Shown one piece after another: positions 33,025-42,075 of a stretch of 42,229 nt of DNA; within the stretch, counting starts at the first letter, position 1, and each line of letters begins with the position of its first letter. Origin of the DNA: Promethearchaeota archaeon Loki_b31 (lineage in GTDB: Archaea > Asgardarchaeota > Lokiarchaeia > Sigyniarchaeales > SOKP01). The translations under genes and the position numbers were made by a program. The DNA lies in the NCBI GenBank assembly GCA_005222975.1, contig NJBI01000030.1, forward strand, positions 1 through 42,229, in the 5' to 3' direction. The notes under the pieces were generated by a model that saw only the letters and a program-made list of their open reading frames with translations, had not been told where the DNA came from and did not search any database.

Positions 33025-34311
33025 TTATAACAACAAATACTTATCCAATTCCCATTTGGCTTCTTTTCCGTTGTTTTTAGCAATTTGGTATTGATCAATT
33101 TCTTCTCGTTTAATTTCTACATAAAGATCTACCAATTGTTTTCCAAGAATTTTCTTGATAAATTTACTGTTCTCGAACGCTTCTAAAGACTTTTGTAAAC
33201 TCGGGGGTAATTTTTTAATACCTAAAGTTTTTCGCTTCTCCTCAGTTAAAGAGTCTATATCTTCAGTAGTTGGAGTGTTGGGTTCGATTTTATTTTTTAC
33301 TCCATCTAAGCCAGAGGCAAGTAAAAGGGCAGTTCCAAGATAGATGTTCATGGCTGCATCACCAGCACGATATTCTATCCTAGCAGATTTTTCATATCCT
33401 GGCACGCGAATTAAAGCGGTTCTGTTACCTACCCCCCAAGACACATAAACTGGCGCTTCGTGATTAGGAATAAGTCGCTTATAAGAATTTGTAATAGGAT
33501 TTAAAATGGCTGATATGGCGTCTACACGCTTTTGAATCCCCCCGATATAGTAACGGAGGAGGTCGCTGACACCTGCGTCAGCATCAGCAAATATATTCTT
33601 CCCATTATTAACTAAATATTGATGAATATGTAAACCACTTCCTGCTACTAACGGAAATGGTTTTGGCATGAATGTAGAAATTAAATTTTTACAATATGAT
33701 TCGACGTGTACTATCATTTTTGCTGTTTGGACGTTATCAGCTTGATATAACGCATTATTAGCTATAAATTCTACTTCGTGTTGACTCGGTCCAACTTCGT
33801 GGTGAATAGTTTTGAGCTTAATGCCCATACTAATCATATCATCGGTTATCTTGCGTCGCAATTCGTGAAATGAATCTTTAGGAGGCACATCCATATAAGC
33901 GCCCTTATCGGTAAATTCTCGATCGTTTGATAGTAAATACCATTCTAATTCTGGTCTTGTTAGAAATTCATAGCCCTTAGAATTTGCATCACTTAAAATT
34001 CTCTTCAATATCCCTCTTGGGCAGGTAGGATAGGCAATTCCTTTATTGTCGGTTATATCGCAAATAAATCTCCCCACCCTATGATTCCATGGAAGAATCG
34101 CAAATGTGTTTAAATCTGGCACGGTTTTCATGTCGCTTTGCTCTGTTTTTAAAAAACCAAGACTAGACCCGTCAATACCGGCTCCCTCTTTCATATCTTC
34201 CCAGATTTTTGCTGGAAATTCAACACACTTAAATTCCCCTAAAATCGTGGTAAATTGAAATTGTATGTAATCAATACTTTTTTCTTCAAATAATTCCAAA
34301 AAATCTTTCAT
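33025..34311 (-). CDS. glnA: Glutamine synthetase family protein
   Basis: The protein of 428 residues (ATG at 34311; a GTG four codons upstream is possible) has the beta-grasp N-terminus (YIQFQFTTILGEFKCVEFPA) with GAGIDGSSLGFL, the metal ligands in RPELEWYLL and HEVGPSQHEVEF, AGSGLHIHQYL, and ITNSYKRLIPNHEAPVYVSWG. The expected Arg-Glu-Pro-Asp region reads RIEYRAGDAAMNIYLG, where classical enzymes have a RSPDPSANPYL-like sequence, so the substrate end differs. It may be a true GlnA or a gamma-glutamyl ligase relative. It converges with the methyltransferase gene (one-base gap) and is divergent from the tautomerase. Confidence 0.85.
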   Translation of the reverse strand: MKDFLELFEEKSIDYIQFQFTTILGEFKCVEFPAKIWEDMKEGAGIDGSSLGFLKTEQSDMKTVPDLNTFAILPWNHRVGRFICDITDNKGIAYPTCPRGILKRILSDANSKGYEFLTRPELEWYLLSNDREFTDKGAYMDVPPKDSFHELRRKITDDMISMGIKLKTIHHEVGPSQHEVEFIANNALYQADNVQTAKMIVHVESYCKNLISTFMPKPFPLVAGSGLHIHQYLVNNGKNIFADADAGVSDLLRYYIGGIQKRVDAISAILNPITNSYKRLIPNHEAPVYVSWGVGNRTALIRVPGYEKSARIEYRAGDAAMNIYLGTALLLASGLDGVKNKIEPNTPTTEDIDSLTEEKRKTLGIKKLPPSLQKSLEAFENSKFIKKILGKQLVDLYVEIKREEIDQYQIAKNNGKEAKWELDKYLLL

Positions 34312-34414
34312 AACAATTCTCACTCAATATAATAATTGGTTATTAAATTTCTTTTTTTTTATTTTTATGATTAAAATTAAAAGGTTGAATCATATCACAT
34401 AATAATACAAATTA

Positions 34415-34420
34415 GAGGTG
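34415..34420 (+). promoter_or_regulatory. Strong ribosome binding site of the tautomerase gene
   Basis: GAGGTG stands five bases before the ATG at 34426. Clear Shine-Dalgarno sequences like this are uncommon in the window. Confidence 0.6.
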
Positions 34421-34425
34421 AAAAA

Positions 34426-34623
34426 ATGCCAATTATTCATGTAAATGTTTGGAAGGGCTTTGGAGATGAAAGAGTTAAAACCGTAATACAAAACATAACC
34501 AAAGTCTTTGTTGACTTAGGCGTTCCCCAACACGCTGTAGAAGTAATTGTTCACGAAATCCCAAAGACTCATTGGGGAATTGGTGGAGAACCTGCTTCTG
34601 AAAAATTCAAGGAACAACATTAA
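34426..34623 (+). CDS. 4-oxalocrotonate tautomerase-like small enzyme
   Basis: This 65-residue protein begins MPIIHVNVWKG; after removal of Met, Pro1 would be the catalytic base of the tautomerase superfamily. The rest (VIQNITKVFVDLGVPQHAVE, then IVHEIPKTHWGIGGEPASE) fits the single-domain family, which forms hexamers or dimers. The in vivo substrate is unknown. It is preceded by a clear GAGGTG ribosome binding site and lies alone between divergent glutamine synthetase and a convergent TPP enzyme. Confidence 0.88.
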   Translation: MPIIHVNVWKGFGDERVKTVIQNITKVFVDLGVPQHAVEVIVHEIPKTHWGIGGEPASEKFKEQH

Positions 34624-34650
34624 ACAAAGGCTATATAATAATAGAAAAAT

Positions 34651-36468
34651 TTATAATTTTTCTTCTTTTATTTCTTCTTCGTACTTTATTCTTCGCTCTG
34701 TAAGATAATATGGAATTGGAACATCCCACCAACCACATGCAGGGCTTCCGGTGTGAGGATAATCTCTATTTACAAGAATTTCTATAACCACAGGCTTATT
34801 TGATTTGCTAGCTCGCTCTAATGCGGGAATTATTTCTTCTTTTTTAGAAATCTTCTCAGAGTAGCATCCAAAACCCTCAGCAATCTTTGAAAAATCGGGA
34901 GAATATGTATTTCCACTTTTATCGTAAAAACTTGTGCCATAACCTCGATCTTCGCCAAATGCTTCTTGTTGAAGATCCTTGATAGCAATCCAACCATGAT
35001 TATTTAAGACTATAAAGAAGATGTTAGTTAATCCTAATTGAACTGCTACAGATAGCTCCGAAATCGTCATCATCAAATCACCATCGCCTACGAGTGCTAC
35101 GACTTGACGATTAGGTTTTCCTATATCTATTGAACCTAGTTTTGCGCCAATTGCGGCTGGAACGCTATATCCCATCGTAGAGAATCCTCCAGCAGTAATA
35201 CAAGTTTTAGGCTCGTAAAATTCTAACTCTTGGATCATTTGAGCTTGTACATTACCTGAGCTAGTTACAATTGTTGCGTCTCTATCGAAAAACTTTCTTA
35301 TTCCCCTTAAAACGGTTGAGATCATTACTGGTACTTTTGAATCGTCTCGAAACTCATCAAGAGAATTAAACCATTTCTTTTTCTCTTCTTGCATTTCTTT
35401 AAAGTAGTTAGTGCCCTTATAATCGATCATATAATCACTGAGTTCTTCTAAGATTTGCTGTAAACAAGCTTTCGCGTCTCCTACTATTCCAACTGCAACA
35501 GGATAGTTTTTTCCGATTTCATGAGGATCTATATCTATTTGAATTAATTTTGTTGGAGGTATCGAAAAACTTATTCCATCCTTATATGAACTTGCTGTTT
35601 CATCAGCAAATCTGCAACCAACAGCAAGTAAAACATCAGAAGTAGAAGTCATCTTTAAACCAACTGTAGTTCCCTTACTACCCGTAGCCCAACAAAAAAG
35701 AGGGTGATCATTTGGAAATGCATCTTTTGCCATCATTGTAGATACAACACCAGCTCCAACTTTTTCTGCTAACTCCTTAATCTCATCAAAAGCTTCAGAT
35801 GTAACAACCCCACCTCCTAATATAAAGACCGGTCTTTTTCCTTTTTTTAATAAAGTTGAAGCCCTTTTGATTATTTTTGGATCGCCCCAAACCCTACCTA
35901 TTACTCGTCTTTCTAAAGGTTTAGGAATTATTGTCTCAATAGCAGCAGCTTGAGTGTCTAAAGGTAGATCTATAGCAACAGGACCTCTTCTTCCTGTTAG
36001 CATTTGATTAAATGCTCTTTGCATTATCGAGGGTATCTGACCTACTATATCAACCTGAAAACTACGTTTTACAATAGGTTCTAAAATTCTTGGCATATCT
36101 GAATCCCTTTTTCGTTCAATTTCCTGTAAAACACCTTTACCTCTCATGTGAACGTGAGTATCGCCTGTAATGACTAAAACGGGCATGCTATCGACGAATG
36201 CGTCAGCAAGTCCGATTGCCGTATTTATTGCACCAGGTCCTATTGAAGTAAAAACACAAAGCGGTTGATTCGTAATCCTATAATAACCTATTGCCATGTG
36301 TACAGCACTCATTTCCTGTTTTGGCTGAATTAAGGTAAGTTTATCTCGTTCTTTAAAGAATGCATCGACTAAGGGTAAATTTCCATGTCCAGGGATACCG
36401 ATAACATATTTTACACCTTCTTTTATCAGATATTTGGCGATTATTTCGCCTCCAGTATATTTAGGCAT
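34651..36468 (-). CDS. Thiamine diphosphate-dependent enzyme, acetolactate synthase-like
   Basis: The 605-residue protein (ATG 36468; an upstream TTG adds three residues) has the three-domain layout of the acetohydroxyacid synthase / pyruvate oxidase family. The N-terminal PYR domain has GIPGHGNLPLVDA and the catalytic Glu in QPKQEMSAVHMAIGY near residue 52. The middle domain has GGGVVTS, and the C-terminal PP domain has the ThDP motif GDGDLMMTISE...NN (about 460-490). The DPHEIGKNYPVAVGIVGD segment resembles many non-anabolic members. No regulatory subunit (ilvN) or ilvC is near, so it may be catabolic (a 2-oxo acid decarboxylase or carboligase) rather than branched-chain synthesis. Confidence 0.8.
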   Translation of the reverse strand: MPKYTGGEIIAKYLIKEGVKYVIGIPGHGNLPLVDAFFKERDKLTLIQPKQEMSAVHMAIGYYRITNQPLCVFTSIGPGAINTAIGLADAFVDSMPVLVITGDTHVHMRGKGVLQEIERKRDSDMPRILEPIVKRSFQVDIVGQIPSIMQRAFNQMLTGRRGPVAIDLPLDTQAAAIETIIPKPLERRVIGRVWGDPKIIKRASTLLKKGKRPVFILGGGVVTSEAFDEIKELAEKVGAGVVSTMMAKDAFPNDHPLFCWATGSKGTTVGLKMTSTSDVLLAVGCRFADETASSYKDGISFSIPPTKLIQIDIDPHEIGKNYPVAVGIVGDAKACLQQILEELSDYMIDYKGTNYFKEMQEEKKKWFNSLDEFRDDSKVPVMISTVLRGIRKFFDRDATIVTSSGNVQAQMIQELEFYEPKTCITAGGFSTMGYSVPAAIGAKLGSIDIGKPNRQVVALVGDGDLMMTISELSVAVQLGLTNIFFIVLNNHGWIAIKDLQQEAFGEDRGYGTSFYDKSGNTYSPDFSKIAEGFGCYSEKISKKEEIIPALERASKSNKPVVIEILVNRDYPHTGSPACGWWDVPIPYYLTERRIKYEEEIKEEKL

Positions 36469-36663
36469 TATTATCAATCAATGGTTTAAGTATAAAATAA
36501 ATATATCTAATATTTAACAGAAAAGAAATTAAAACTTAAATTTTTATAAAAATATAGATTTATTTTAAAAATTCAATATGCCCCTCGATTTATAAGGCAA
36601 ACATCTAGAGATAGATTTATATACCATATTAAAAAAAATAATTCTATTTAACTGATGATTTAA

Positions 36664-37989
36664 GTGCCGTCTACTTTAGAAAAGATTCGAGTCTTGGGAG
36701 CAAATTCAAAATATGATATTTGTGCGAGTACTGCATCTAGTCGCACTGATAAATATCCAAAACTTTTTGGAGAGTCGAAAAATTGGATTGGAGCCACAGC
36801 AAGTGCTGGAATTTGCCACAGCTATACACCTGATGGTCGATGCATGAGTCTTTTCAAAACTCTATACACTAACAAATGCATCTACAGTTGTAAGTACTGC
36901 TTTACTAATAATTGTAAGCACCGGATGAGTTTTACACCAGAAGAATATGCTCGCACATTTATGAAACTCTATTCTATGAATGTGGTGGAGGGAGTGTTCA
37001 TTTCATCTGGAGTTTGTGGCAGCGCCGATGAAACAACCGAGGAAATGTTGGAAGTGGTTCGACTACTTCGATTCAAATATAACTTTGGTGGATATGTGCA
37101 TTTTAAGTGTTTGCCAGGTGTGAGTAGGTATCTTCTTAAAGAGGCAATATCTCTATCTGATCGTATTTCAATTAATTCGGAAGCTTCCACTAAAGATCAC
37201 TTGGCCGAAATAGCAGAACAGAAAGATTTTAACAAAGATATTATAACTCGTCAGCGCTGGTTAAAACAGATTCGCATCAGATACAATGATGAAACCCTCA
37301 AAATCTTGAAAGATTTAAAACAAGATAACCAATTGAGACGCCAAGAAAATATGATTAAAGGTCGACGGGAAGATGGGTACAAAAAATTTCGATGGGATGG
37401 CGCTCCAATTCTCAATAGCGGACAGACCACGCAATTTGTAGTGGGGGCTGCAGAAAGTGAAAGTGATTACGACCTACTAAAACGAATTGATTGGGGATAT
37501 AAAGAAATTGATCTAAGGCGTGCATATTTTTCTTCGTTCATTTCAATTGAAGGGACACCGTTAGCAGGTAAACAAGCAGCTTCGTTAGCAAGAGAACATA
37601 GATTATATCAAAGCGATTGGTTATTACGAATCTATCATTATAAATTGAAAGATTTGAAAGAAGTATTGACCGAAGAAGGTAATTTACCCGAAGGAGATCC
37701 CAAAATTCACTTAGCAAGAGAGTATTTTAAAGATCGTGGCCCAGTGGATCCAAACCAAGCGTCCTACAAAGATTTGCTCCGAGTTCCTGGAATTGGTCCA
37801 ATCTCCGCTAAACGGATAATTAATTTACGAGCTAAAAAATTTTTGTTTAAGCGCAGACAAGATCTTAAATCTGTTGGCGTGGTGTTAAAACGAGCTGAAC
37901 CGTATCTCTTGGTAAACGGACAGAAGCAAACTACTCTTCCTGCTTTTACCGATCTTAACAATAGCACAATTTTACAGAGTGAAATATAA
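36664..37989 (+). CDS. Radical SAM protein with HhH domain, putative DNA modification/repair
   Basis: The 441-residue protein starts at GTG. It matches the bacterial family named putative DNA modification/repair radical SAM protein: SAGICHSYTPDGRCMSLFKT precedes the cluster motif C72-x3-C76-x2-C79, then FTPEEYARTFMKLY, VEGVFISSGV, YVHFKCLPGVS and DRISINSEAST. The C-terminal region (about 360-410) is a helix-hairpin-helix domain (LLRVPGIGPISAKRIINLR) that should bind DNA. Its stop overlaps the ATG of the DUF4130 gene by one base (TAATG). The reaction is not known. This pair, well conserved in gene order across bacteria, is the best candidate here for an undescribed system. Confidence 0.85.
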   Translation: MPSTLEKIRVLGANSKYDICASTASSRTDKYPKLFGESKNWIGATASAGICHSYTPDGRCMSLFKTLYTNKCIYSCKYCFTNNCKHRMSFTPEEYARTFMKLYSMNVVEGVFISSGVCGSADETTEEMLEVVRLLRFKYNFGGYVHFKCLPGVSRYLLKEAISLSDRISINSEASTKDHLAEIAEQKDFNKDIITRQRWLKQIRIRYNDETLKILKDLKQDNQLRRQENMIKGRREDGYKKFRWDGAPILNSGQTTQFVVGAAESESDYDLLKRIDWGYKEIDLRRAYFSSFISIEGTPLAGKQAASLAREHRLYQSDWLLRIYHYKLKDLKEVLTEEGNLPEGDPKIHLAREYFKDRGPVDPNQASYKDLLRVPGIGPISAKRIINLRAKKFLFKRRQDLKSVGVVLKRAEPYLLVNGQKQTTLPAFTDLNNSTILQSEI

Positions 37990-38651
37990 TGAGAAAGATA
38001 ACAAATAGTCGGGATCCGTTAGAAGTTATTGGGCGTGCTAAAGGATATTCACGCGAAGAATTGGTCCTTAATCTTCCGCGCCATTCTAAATTTTCTCCTG
38101 CTCTAATTCAACATATCAAAAAGCTTCCAGAAGTAATTTTACGCAATTCAGGAACTCCATTGGCAAAAAAAATTAACCGAATGATGCGAGAAGTGTTTAC
38201 TGAAGTGTATCGTGCGAAACAATTCGCTCGAACAGAAATAAATAGTCGTGGTGTGCTATTCGGAGTTGTACATCTCAAGCATAGAGTGATTGATCTTGTC
38301 TTAAATTATTTTCACGATAGGTGGCCACAATGTGTAATCTGTTTGTATAATGAACACACCCATAAAAACGGGGTAATAGACGAAAAAGGATTAATTCGTG
38401 AAATTTACTCTCCTCTAAAAAATGCTGTAGAAAAAATTAGTAGTAATCGTCCCCTTATCCCATATTTTGATGATATCCAATTTTCCGGTGAAGAAATCTT
38501 CGAAACACTATACAAATCACAATTCATATCTGAACGAGAAAACCAACCTTACTTTAAAAGGATGATCCCGGACCAATGTTTTAAGCTACCGGGGATGAAA
38601 AATGGAGTAGAAAAGCGTTTTCGAAATAGGAACCTTAATGAATTTCTTTAA
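37989..38651 (+). CDS. DUF4130-type partner of the radical SAM protein, no fused UDG
   Basis: The 220-residue protein fits the DUF4130 partner family (probable DNA metabolism protein): KKINRMMREVFTEVYRAKQF, GVLFGVVHLKHRVIDLVL, YFHDRWPQCVICLYN, then LYKSQFISERENQPYFKRMI and the closing PDQCFKLPG. In many bacteria this domain is fused to a uracil-DNA glycosylase-like domain; the 220 residues here end shortly after DUF4130 and no UDG gene lies in the window. It starts at ATG overlapping the stop of the radical SAM gene, so the two are translated together. The N-terminal 50 residues are lineage-specific. Function remains unknown. Confidence 0.75.
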   Translation: MRKITNSRDPLEVIGRAKGYSREELVLNLPRHSKFSPALIQHIKKLPEVILRNSGTPLAKKINRMMREVFTEVYRAKQFARTEINSRGVLFGVVHLKHRVIDLVLNYFHDRWPQCVICLYNEHTHKNGVIDEKGLIREIYSPLKNAVEKISSNRPLIPYFDDIQFSGEEIFETLYKSQFISERENQPYFKRMIPDQCFKLPGMKNGVEKRFRNRNLNEFL

Positions 38652-38832
38652 CAACCTTTGATTTGTTTTCTCAAATTATCATTTTGGATGTATTGTTTTT
38701 ATTTAAGTTTGAGTATCAAGATTAATCTTTTTAGAGAGTAATTTTAGATTTTATAAAATCAAACCTTATATAAGTTGCACCTTTTTTTTCACATAAGCTC
38801 GCTTAAACGAAATAGAGAGAGTAAGAAAAATT

Positions 38833-39612
38833 GTGACATTAAAAATTGTATCATTTAGCGGAAAAGGCGGCGTTGGCAAATCTACCTTGCTGGTGCTCAT
38901 GCTTAAACACATCTTGGAATCGAAAAAATACGAGAACATACTGGTTATTGACGCCGATCCCGACGCAAACATCGGAGACATCATCGGTGAAGATATTGGG
39001 TTCAAACAAACGGTAGGGGGAAAAATGACAGCGCTCAAGGAAAAAATTCAGAAAAGACAAATACCCCTCGAAGTTTCGAAAGATCAAATCATCGAATCTG
39101 AGGTTTTCGACACGCTCATAGAATTGGACGACTTTGACCTTTTAGAAATGGGACGCGGAGAGGGTAGCGGGTGTTACTGTAGTGTAAATAATACCCTGAA
39201 ACGGGTAATTGATGTATTATCCAAAAATTACGATGTAGTACTTATCGATGCTCCTGCGGGGTTAGAACACTTTGCTCGAAGGACGGGGCGGGACGTGACT
39301 GACCTCATTATCGTAACGGACGCGAGTAAAATGGGATTTCACACCATGGAAAGAATTGTCGAAGTAACCAACGAAGTCCACTTAGACTTTAAAAACATCC
39401 TCGTTATCGGTAATCGCTTTCCCGAAGACATGGAAAATTTGTTAACCGAAAAAGTTGAAAGCATTAAAGACGACAGGGTAAAATTTCTGGGCTTACTCCC
39501 TAACGACGAAGAAATTAGTAAAATAAACTTACTCGAGAAAAATCTGCTAGATATTTCTGCTGAAAACAAATTTTACAAATCTGCAAAAGAGCTTTTCGCA
39601 AAAATAGTCTAA
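38833..39612 (+). CDS. CooC-like MinD/ParA-family ATPase
   Basis: CooC ATPases help insert nickel into carbon monoxide dehydrogenase. The 259-residue protein starts at GTG. It has the deviant Walker A SGKGGVGKST at 9-18, VIDADPDANIGD near residue 41, EMGRGEGSGCYCSVNN with the family CxC pair C114/C116, VLIDAPAGLEH (Walker B, about 138-148) and IVTDASKMG. The CxC is where CooC dimers hold metal, so metal handling is likely. No CO dehydrogenase genes are in the window, but the H4MPT genes agree with a C1 pathway. Its nearest genes are uS2 (convergent) and the rSAM/DUF4130 pair. Confidence 0.85.
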   Translation: MTLKIVSFSGKGGVGKSTLLVLMLKHILESKKYENILVIDADPDANIGDIIGEDIGFKQTVGGKMTALKEKIQKRQIPLEVSKDQIIESEVFDTLIELDDFDLLEMGRGEGSGCYCSVNNTLKRVIDVLSKNYDVVLIDAPAGLEHFARRTGRDVTDLIIVTDASKMGFHTMERIVEVTNEVHLDFKNILVIGNRFPEDMENLLTEKVESIKDDRVKFLGLLPNDEEISKINLLEKNLLDISAENKFYKSAKELFAKIV

Positions 39613-39738
39613 TTTTTACCTGATACAAAATAGAACAAGTGTTTAAATCTAAATATTTATTCGTTCAATAAAAATTGACCCTGAGAAAAACGAAGAAACA
39701 AATTATTTGTAAAGCAAAGAAGAAAAATAAGAGCAAAA

Positions 39739-40551
39739 TTACTGTTGACGATACATAGGGACGATTTTTGAAGTGAATTCTTCTAAAGTGTAGGGAAAAT
39801 CGTCTTCGCTTGAAATCTTCCCTAATTCCAGCAATATCTGTCGTGCTAACAACCAAAAAGCTAAGCCTAACGCTTTCTTCCCTCTATTATTTGCGGGTAT
39901 AGCGAGGTCGATTCCGTCAAGCAAATCGTCAGTATCGAACAACGCTACGACGGGGATTCGAGCTAATTGAGCTTCTCTTAAAATTACTTTATCGGCATGA
40001 GGATCAACGATAACTACCACCGACGCATCTTTAATATAATCCTCTATGATAGGATTCGTTAAAGAGCCAGGAATAAAACGCTCGGTGATTGCCCTACATC
40101 CTAACACTTTGCAAAATTGCTTTACGGGTTCTTTTCCATATCTTCTGACAGAGGATACGATCACCTTATCGCTTCCACCCTCAACGTATTTGCTCAGGAA
40201 TTTTGCGGCAACATTTAGGCGTTCGTCAGTTTTAGTCAAATCAATAACATACAAACCGTAATTAGTTTGTCTATACACAAATTGTCTCGCATCTCCAGAT
40301 AATAATTTTGTTCCAATGTGGATTCCACAACTTAGATATAATTGCTTTTTTTCTTCATCCTTGTCAATAATTTTTTCAACTTGCTCAACTTCAGCGTCTA
40401 TATCGTCAGTATCTAGCAAATTAAGTTCCTTTTCGATATCTAAATCTTCATCAAAATCTTCATCAAAATCTTCTTCGATATCTTTTTCTTCTTCCTTTAC
40501 TTCCTTCGCAGTTTTCTTAGTTTTTTCTGTTTTTTTCTTTTTTTTAGCCAA
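39739..40551 (-). CDS. rpsB: Small-subunit ribosomal protein uS2 with charged N-terminal extension
   Basis: The conserved uS2 core starts near residue 71 (LYLSCGIHIGTKLLSGDARQ) and includes IVDPHADKVILREAQLARIPVVALFDTDDLLDGIDLAIPANNRGKK, read in parts, as in archaeal/eukaryotic S2 (SA). The 70-residue N-terminal extension is Lys-rich at 3-16 and then strongly acidic (20-65). Its DFDED repeats are encoded by a 12-base tandem repeat. The start is TTG at 40551. In many archaea rpsB sits in a cluster with eno or RNA-polymerase subunits; here it stands alone between the CooC-like gene and a small membrane protein gene. Confidence 0.93.
   Translation of the reverse strand: MAKKKKKTEKTKKTAKEVKEEEKDIEEDFDEDFDEDLDIEKELNLLDTDDIDAEVEQVEKIIDKDEEKKQLYLSCGIHIGTKLLSGDARQFVYRQTNYGLYVIDLTKTDERLNVAAKFLSKYVEGGSDKVIVSSVRRYGKEPVKQFCKVLGCRAITERFIPGSLTNPIIEDYIKDASVVVIVDPHADKVILREAQLARIPVVALFDTDDLLDGIDLAIPANNRGKKALGLAFWLLARQILLELGKISSEDDFPYTLEEFTSKIVPMYRQQ
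40442..40477. repeat. 12-base tandem repeat inside rpsB
   Basis: AAATCTTCATCA occurs at 40442-40453 and 40454-40465, with an imperfect third copy at 40466-40477. It encodes the Asp/Glu/Phe repeats of the acidic uS2 extension. Confidence 0.85.
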
Positions 40552-40728
40552 TATATATTCCCTATAATAGAATTAGTATATTAAATTACAATCTTAGATA
40601 AATTAAATAAAATAACATAATTTTAATATTTTATTAAAAGAAATCTTCTAATTCTCTTAGAACTAAAGATTTAATATATCAAATTAATTAAATTTATTAT
40701 TAAACTCAAATAAGATATTTGATTGAGA

Positions 40729-41217
40729 ATGGTTTCGTATAGATTATTGCTTGGAATTGTTATTGGAATTGTTTTTAGTTTTTTTACCGCATTCTTTTTT
40801 AATATGGAAGAGATAATAATCCAACTACAACTTTATTCACAAATTGACGTTTTAAGAGTTATAATCATTTTAATTGGAGCTAATTTTAAATTTGATCTCT
40901 TTTCAATATTTACTGGGTCGTCCACGATAATCGACTTTTTCGCTCCACAGCTTCTAGCTAGTATTTTTATTGGTTATTTGAGTGGTACTATTTCAAAAGG
41001 TCTGAAAAGAGGTTTTATCGCAAGTTTGCTTGTTATTATAATCGATTTTTTAATCTGGATGTTGTTAAGCGTCATATCTGGTGAAGATTTAATGGCTTTA
41101 TTTCAAGGAACTCAACTATCTGTTACCATTGGAGGAATGCTTACTGCAATTATAGGATCTATTATAGGAGGCTTAATTGGAGGGGTAATTAGTGGACCTT
41201 ATGAAGAAGTTTATTAA
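40729..41217 (+). CDS. Small four-helix membrane protein of unknown function
   Basis: The 162-residue protein (ATG 40729; an in-frame TTG two codons upstream is possible) has four predicted membrane helices at about 4-24, 72-92, 95-118 and 132-155. The last is glycine-rich (GGMLTAIIGSIIGGLIGGVISG) read in parts. I do not recognise a family. It is divergent from rpsB (gap 177 bases) and 100 bases upstream of the HD-domain gene on the same strand. Confidence 0.6.
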   Translation: MVSYRLLLGIVIGIVFSFFTAFFFNMEEIIIQLQLYSQIDVLRVIIILIGANFKFDLFSIFTGSSTIIDFFAPQLLASIFIGYLSGTISKGLKRGFIASLLVIIIDFLIWMLLSVISGEDLMALFQGTQLSVTIGGMLTAIIGSIIGGLIGGVISGPYEEVY

Positions 41218-41317
41218 TTCATAATAGAAAAAAGAAGTATTGGATAGAGTTTGTTTCCTACTATAATTCTTAAATTTAGACTAAACCTTATAGTTAATAA
41301 TAAATTATTAAAGTGTA

Positions 41318-41851
41318 ATGGCAAGCGAAGAAACTCTACCTAATAGCGATTTTGCTTTTGATTTATTGAAAAAGTTAAAAGTTTCTTACAATGTACGGCG
41401 TCATTCTCTAAAAGTTACTGAGAAGGCCTTAGAATTAGCAGAAAAAATAAAGTTGAGAGAGATTGATATGGATTTAATTGAAATTGGAGGCCTATTACAC
41501 GATATTGGTAGGTGCAAAACTCATGGATTTAATCACGCCTTAATTGGGGCTAAATTAATTAGAGAAAGAGGTTTATCAGAGCGGCTTGCCAAAATTTGTG
41601 AAACTCATATTTTAGGTGGATTAGATAAAGAAGATGCTAAGCAAGTTGGGTTACCTGAGAGAGATTTTTTACCACAAACCCTTGAAGAAAAAATTATCTG
41701 TCTTGCGGATAAACATATAGCTGGAACTAAAGAAGTTTCAATCGAACAGAGATTTGAAAAGTGGTTCAACAAATATGGTAAAACTCAGATACTTACTAAA
41801 GCTAAAGAGCGAATTGAAAAAATCCAAAGAGAAATTGAAGATTTAACATAA
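41318..41851 (+). CDS. HD-domain metal-dependent phosphohydrolase (HDIG type)
   Basis: The 177-residue protein matches a small archaeal HD-domain family (HDIG type). The first His is in VRRHSLKVTEKA, the HD pair in GGLLHDIGRCKTHGFNH, and a following Asp in CLADKHIAG closes the metal site. The family hydrolyses phosphodiester or phosphate bonds of nucleotides, but the substrate is unknown. The start is ATG. It lies 100 bases downstream of the small membrane protein gene and 224 bases upstream of the FAD oxidoreductase. Confidence 0.85.
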   Translation: MASEETLPNSDFAFDLLKKLKVSYNVRRHSLKVTEKALELAEKIKLREIDMDLIEIGGLLHDIGRCKTHGFNHALIGAKLIRERGLSERLAKICETHILGGLDKEDAKQVGLPERDFLPQTLEEKIICLADKHIAGTKEVSIEQRFEKWFNKYGKTQILTKAKERIEKIQREIEDLT

Positions 41852-42075
41852 TTTAGAAAATTAAAGTCTTTTTTTTAGTTGGTTAATAATACCTCCGTGT
41901 TTCAGATCACTTTCCTAAAATTATTCCGGATTTTTATCAATTGCGGATTAATTTTTCGATTCCATTTTTTGATTTAAAAAATTGTTTTTAATTGTTCCAA
42001 TAAAATGAATTTTAAATAGTGATTAACATAAAGATATATTATAATATTTCTTTTTGAAAACGAAATTTAATTAAT

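Noticed and set aside
28588..36468. A branched-chain amino acid operon from the IlvD-type and acetolactate-synthase-like genes
   Set aside because: They lie on opposite strands with unrelated genes between, and ilvC and ilvN are missing. Each may serve another pathway.
39676..39759. A short basic frame of 27 codons (TTG to TAG) between the CooC-like gene and rpsB
   Set aside because: It is very short, Lys-rich as AT-rich DNA would give by chance, and has no clear start signal.
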